In this document: piece after piece, positions 62,540-64,000 of the stretch
Layout: each line of letters opens with the position of its first letter
Numbering within the stretch: position 1 is the stretch's first letter
From: CAIKZZ01 sp036742455
Lineage (GTDB): Bacteria > Pseudomonadota > Gammaproteobacteria > Steroidobacterales > Steroidobacteraceae
DNA: 64,000 nucleotides
Direction: 5' to 3'
Assembly: GCA_036742455.1 (NCBI GenBank)
Contig: DAINQU010000017.1
Span: forward strand, 1-64,000
Notes under the pieces: generated by a model
Database searches by the model: none
Seen by the model: only the letters and a program-made list of their open reading frames with translations
Told to the model about the DNA's origin: nothing
Translations under genes and position numbers: made by a program

Positions 62540-64000
62540 TTAACGATGTGGTTTGACCGAGTCGGCGGCCACGCGCGCACCGAAGCGCTCGCTGATGGCC
62601 ACCACGGTCGGATCGGATTCGATCGCCGCGCGTGCTGCCGCCAACTCCGCCGCCGCGGCACGCGCTTCGCGATCCGCCAACGTGTCGCTCGTCGCTGCGA
62701 TGGGCGCACCGTGTTCGATCACGAGGCGGGTGGTCGGGCCGCAGGACTTCTGCAGCGCCTGCTGGATGCGATCTTCCATCTGTGCCGTGTGCAGACCTTC
62801 CTTGCCCGGCACCAACGCCAGACGCACGGTCTGCCCATCGAGGCCCGCCCACACACAATTGGCGGCCAGTTGATGCGCCGCACCGCCGAGCGCGAGACCC
62901 GGCAGGAGCGCGAGCCAACTCTCCGCCGACTGCGGCAATCCGGGGCTCAGTGCCGGGGCGACCGCCTGCGGCGGTGGACCGCGGTCGACGACGGTCGGGC
63001 GCGCGGGGGGCGCGGCGGGCCGCGCCGATGCCGCCGGCGATGGCGACCCCGCCGAGCGAGTCGCTCCGCCCTCCGGCGCACTCGGCCGGAACGCGAGCAT
63101 ACGCAACAGGGTCATTTCGAAGCCGGCCCGCGGATCGGGTGCCAACGGCAAGTCCCGGCGACCCAGCAAGGCCATCTGGTAATACAACTGGACTTCGTCC
63201 GCCTCGAGTTGGCTGGCCAACCGCGCCACGACGTCCGGATCGTGCCCGGATTCGGTCGCGGAGCCCGGCACAACGTGCTCGAGCGCGATGCGCTGCAGCA
63301 AGCTCGACAACTCGACGAGCACCTGATCGTAATCCGGTGCCTGATCGTCGAGCGAATGGATGGTCTCTATCAAGCCCACCGCATCACCGAGGGCCAACTG
63401 GTCCACGAGACGCGCCACGTGCGTGCGATCGATGGTGCCGAGCATCGAGCGTACGTCGGCTTCGCCGACCCGGCCGCCACCGAACACCAAGGCTTGGTCG
63501 AGCAACGAGAGCGCATCGCGCAAGCTGCCGTCCGCGGAACGCGCGATCAACGGCAACGCCGCCGGCTCCGTCGCGACCCCTTCCGCCTCCAGAATATGCG
63601 CCAATCGGTCTGTGATGAGCCCGATGGGCAAGCGCTTGAGGTGGAACTGCAAGCAACGCGAGACGACCGTGATCGGCAGTTTTTGCGGATCCGTGGTCGC
63701 GAGCAAGAATTTCACGTGCGGCGGCGGCTCCTCCAGCGTCTTCAAAAACGCATTGAAGGAGTGCCCGGAAAGCATGTGCACCTCGTCGATGAGGTAGACC
63801 TTGTAACGACCGCGGGACGGTGCGTACTGCACGTTCTCCAACAGCTCACGCGTATCTTCCACTTTGGTGCGCGACGCCGCGTCGACTTCGATGAGGTCCA
63901 CGAATCGACCTTCGTCGATCTCGCGGCACGCCGCACAGGTGCCGCACGGCTGGGCGCTCACACCGGTATCGCAGTTCAGCGCCTTGGCCAGCAGGCGCGC
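62540..64000 (-). CDS. dnaX: DNA polymerase III subunit tau/gamma (5' end outside window)
   Basis: The C-terminal 486 residues of the clamp-loader ATPase. A four-Cys zinc module is visible (CDTG then CGTCAAC), followed by Walker B VYLIDEVHML, sensor 1 TTDPQKLPITVVSRC, and lid/sensor 2 SADGSLRDALSLLDQ. A Pro/Ala linker (about 3' of FRPSAPEGG) leads to the tau C-terminal domain that binds the polymerase alpha subunit. The Walker A part lies beyond the right edge. I saw no A-run slippery site that would signal a frameshifted gamma form. Confidence 0.96.
   Translation of the reverse strand, partial: ARLLAKALNCDTGVSAQPCGTCAACREIDEGRFVDLIEVDAASRTKVEDTRELLENVQYAPSRGRYKVYLIDEVHMLSGHSFNAFLKTLEEPPPHVKFLLATTDPQKLPITVVSRCLQFHLKRLPIGLITDRLAHILEAEGVATEPAALPLIARSADGSLRDALSLLDQALVFGGGRVGEADVRSMLGTIDRTHVARLVDQLALGDAVGLIETIHSLDDQAPDYDQVLVELSSLLQRIALEHVVPGSATESGHDPDVVARLASQLEADEVQLYYQMALLGRRDLPLAPDPRAGFEMTLLRMLAFRPSAPEGGATRSAGSPSPAASARPAAPPARPTVVDRGPPPQAVAPALSPGLPQSAESWLALLPGLALGGAAHQLAANCVWAGLDGQTVRLALVPGKEGLHTAQMEDRIQQALQKSCGPTTRLVIEHGAPIAATSDTLADREARAAAAELAAARAAIESDPTVVAISERFGARVAADSVKPHR

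Noticed and set aside
62540..64000. Programmed frameshift for a gamma form of DnaX
   Set aside because: No A-rich slippery heptamer with a following stem was seen in the visible part.

Overview
The window is 64 kb of a GC-rich, densely packed bacterial chromosome. Gene content points to a gammaproteobacterium, perhaps near the Xanthomonadales/Nevskiales: a dnaX-ybaB-recR block, orn, prc, a YqiB-type DUF1249 protein, ppsR opposite ppsA, three TonB-dependent receptors, and a one-piece tmRNA with an ANDNSYALAA tag. The lineage is inferred from gene content, not from a marker phylogeny. Many neighbours overlap by four bases (ATGA, GTGA or TTGA), and several convergent junctions carry GC-rich hairpins, sometimes with a stop codon in the loop.

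Region by region. 1-1.1 kb: a vapBC toxin-antitoxin operon (toxin cut by the window edge) with a palindromic operator, then ssrA. 1.1-5.6 kb: an orphan winged-helix regulator with an atypical receiver, facing a 748-residue YadA-type trimeric autotransporter adhesin with 40- and 28-residue repeats, a small secreted protein and a DJ-1/PfpI protein. 5.7-13.5 kb: Tat-exported amidase, TonB-dependent receptor, unknown secreted protein, secreted alpha/beta hydrolase and an APC permease. 13.5-21.8 kb: a complete translationally coupled chemosensory operon, cheA-cheW-mcp-cheR-cheB-cheX-like-cheY-like, ending in a receiver fused to a PP2C/SpoIIE phosphatase. No flagellar or pilus genes are present. A lone PotD-type binding protein is divergent from it. 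23-37.7 kb: old yellow enzyme, SulP transporter, S9 peptidase, lipocalin, amidohydrolase, second TonB receptor with a structured leader, HDAC-family deacetylase, and a PPOX-amidase-permease operon.

37.8-42.6 kb: an operon of pseudouridine synthase, lipid kinase, a patatin-POTRA-barrel (type Vd) outer-membrane protein and a TPR membrane protein. 42.5-54.2 kb: Gfo/Idh/MocA oxidoreductase, DUF2061 protein, third TonB receptor, M48 and M28 peptidases, two small membrane proteins, tail-specific protease prc, DUF1249 and ppsR. 54.3-64 kb: ppsA, an orn-GT39-GFA operon, a second M48 peptidase coupled to rsgA, then recR, ybaB and the 3' part of dnaX.

Taken together, the window holds housekeeping genes (trans-translation, RNA decay, ribosome maturation, recombination, replication, PEP synthesis) with a large scavenging and envelope repertoire: TonB receptors, exported peptidases and amidases, and permeases. 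The least conventional unit is the chemosensory operon, whose apparent output is a phosphoprotein phosphatase rather than a motor.
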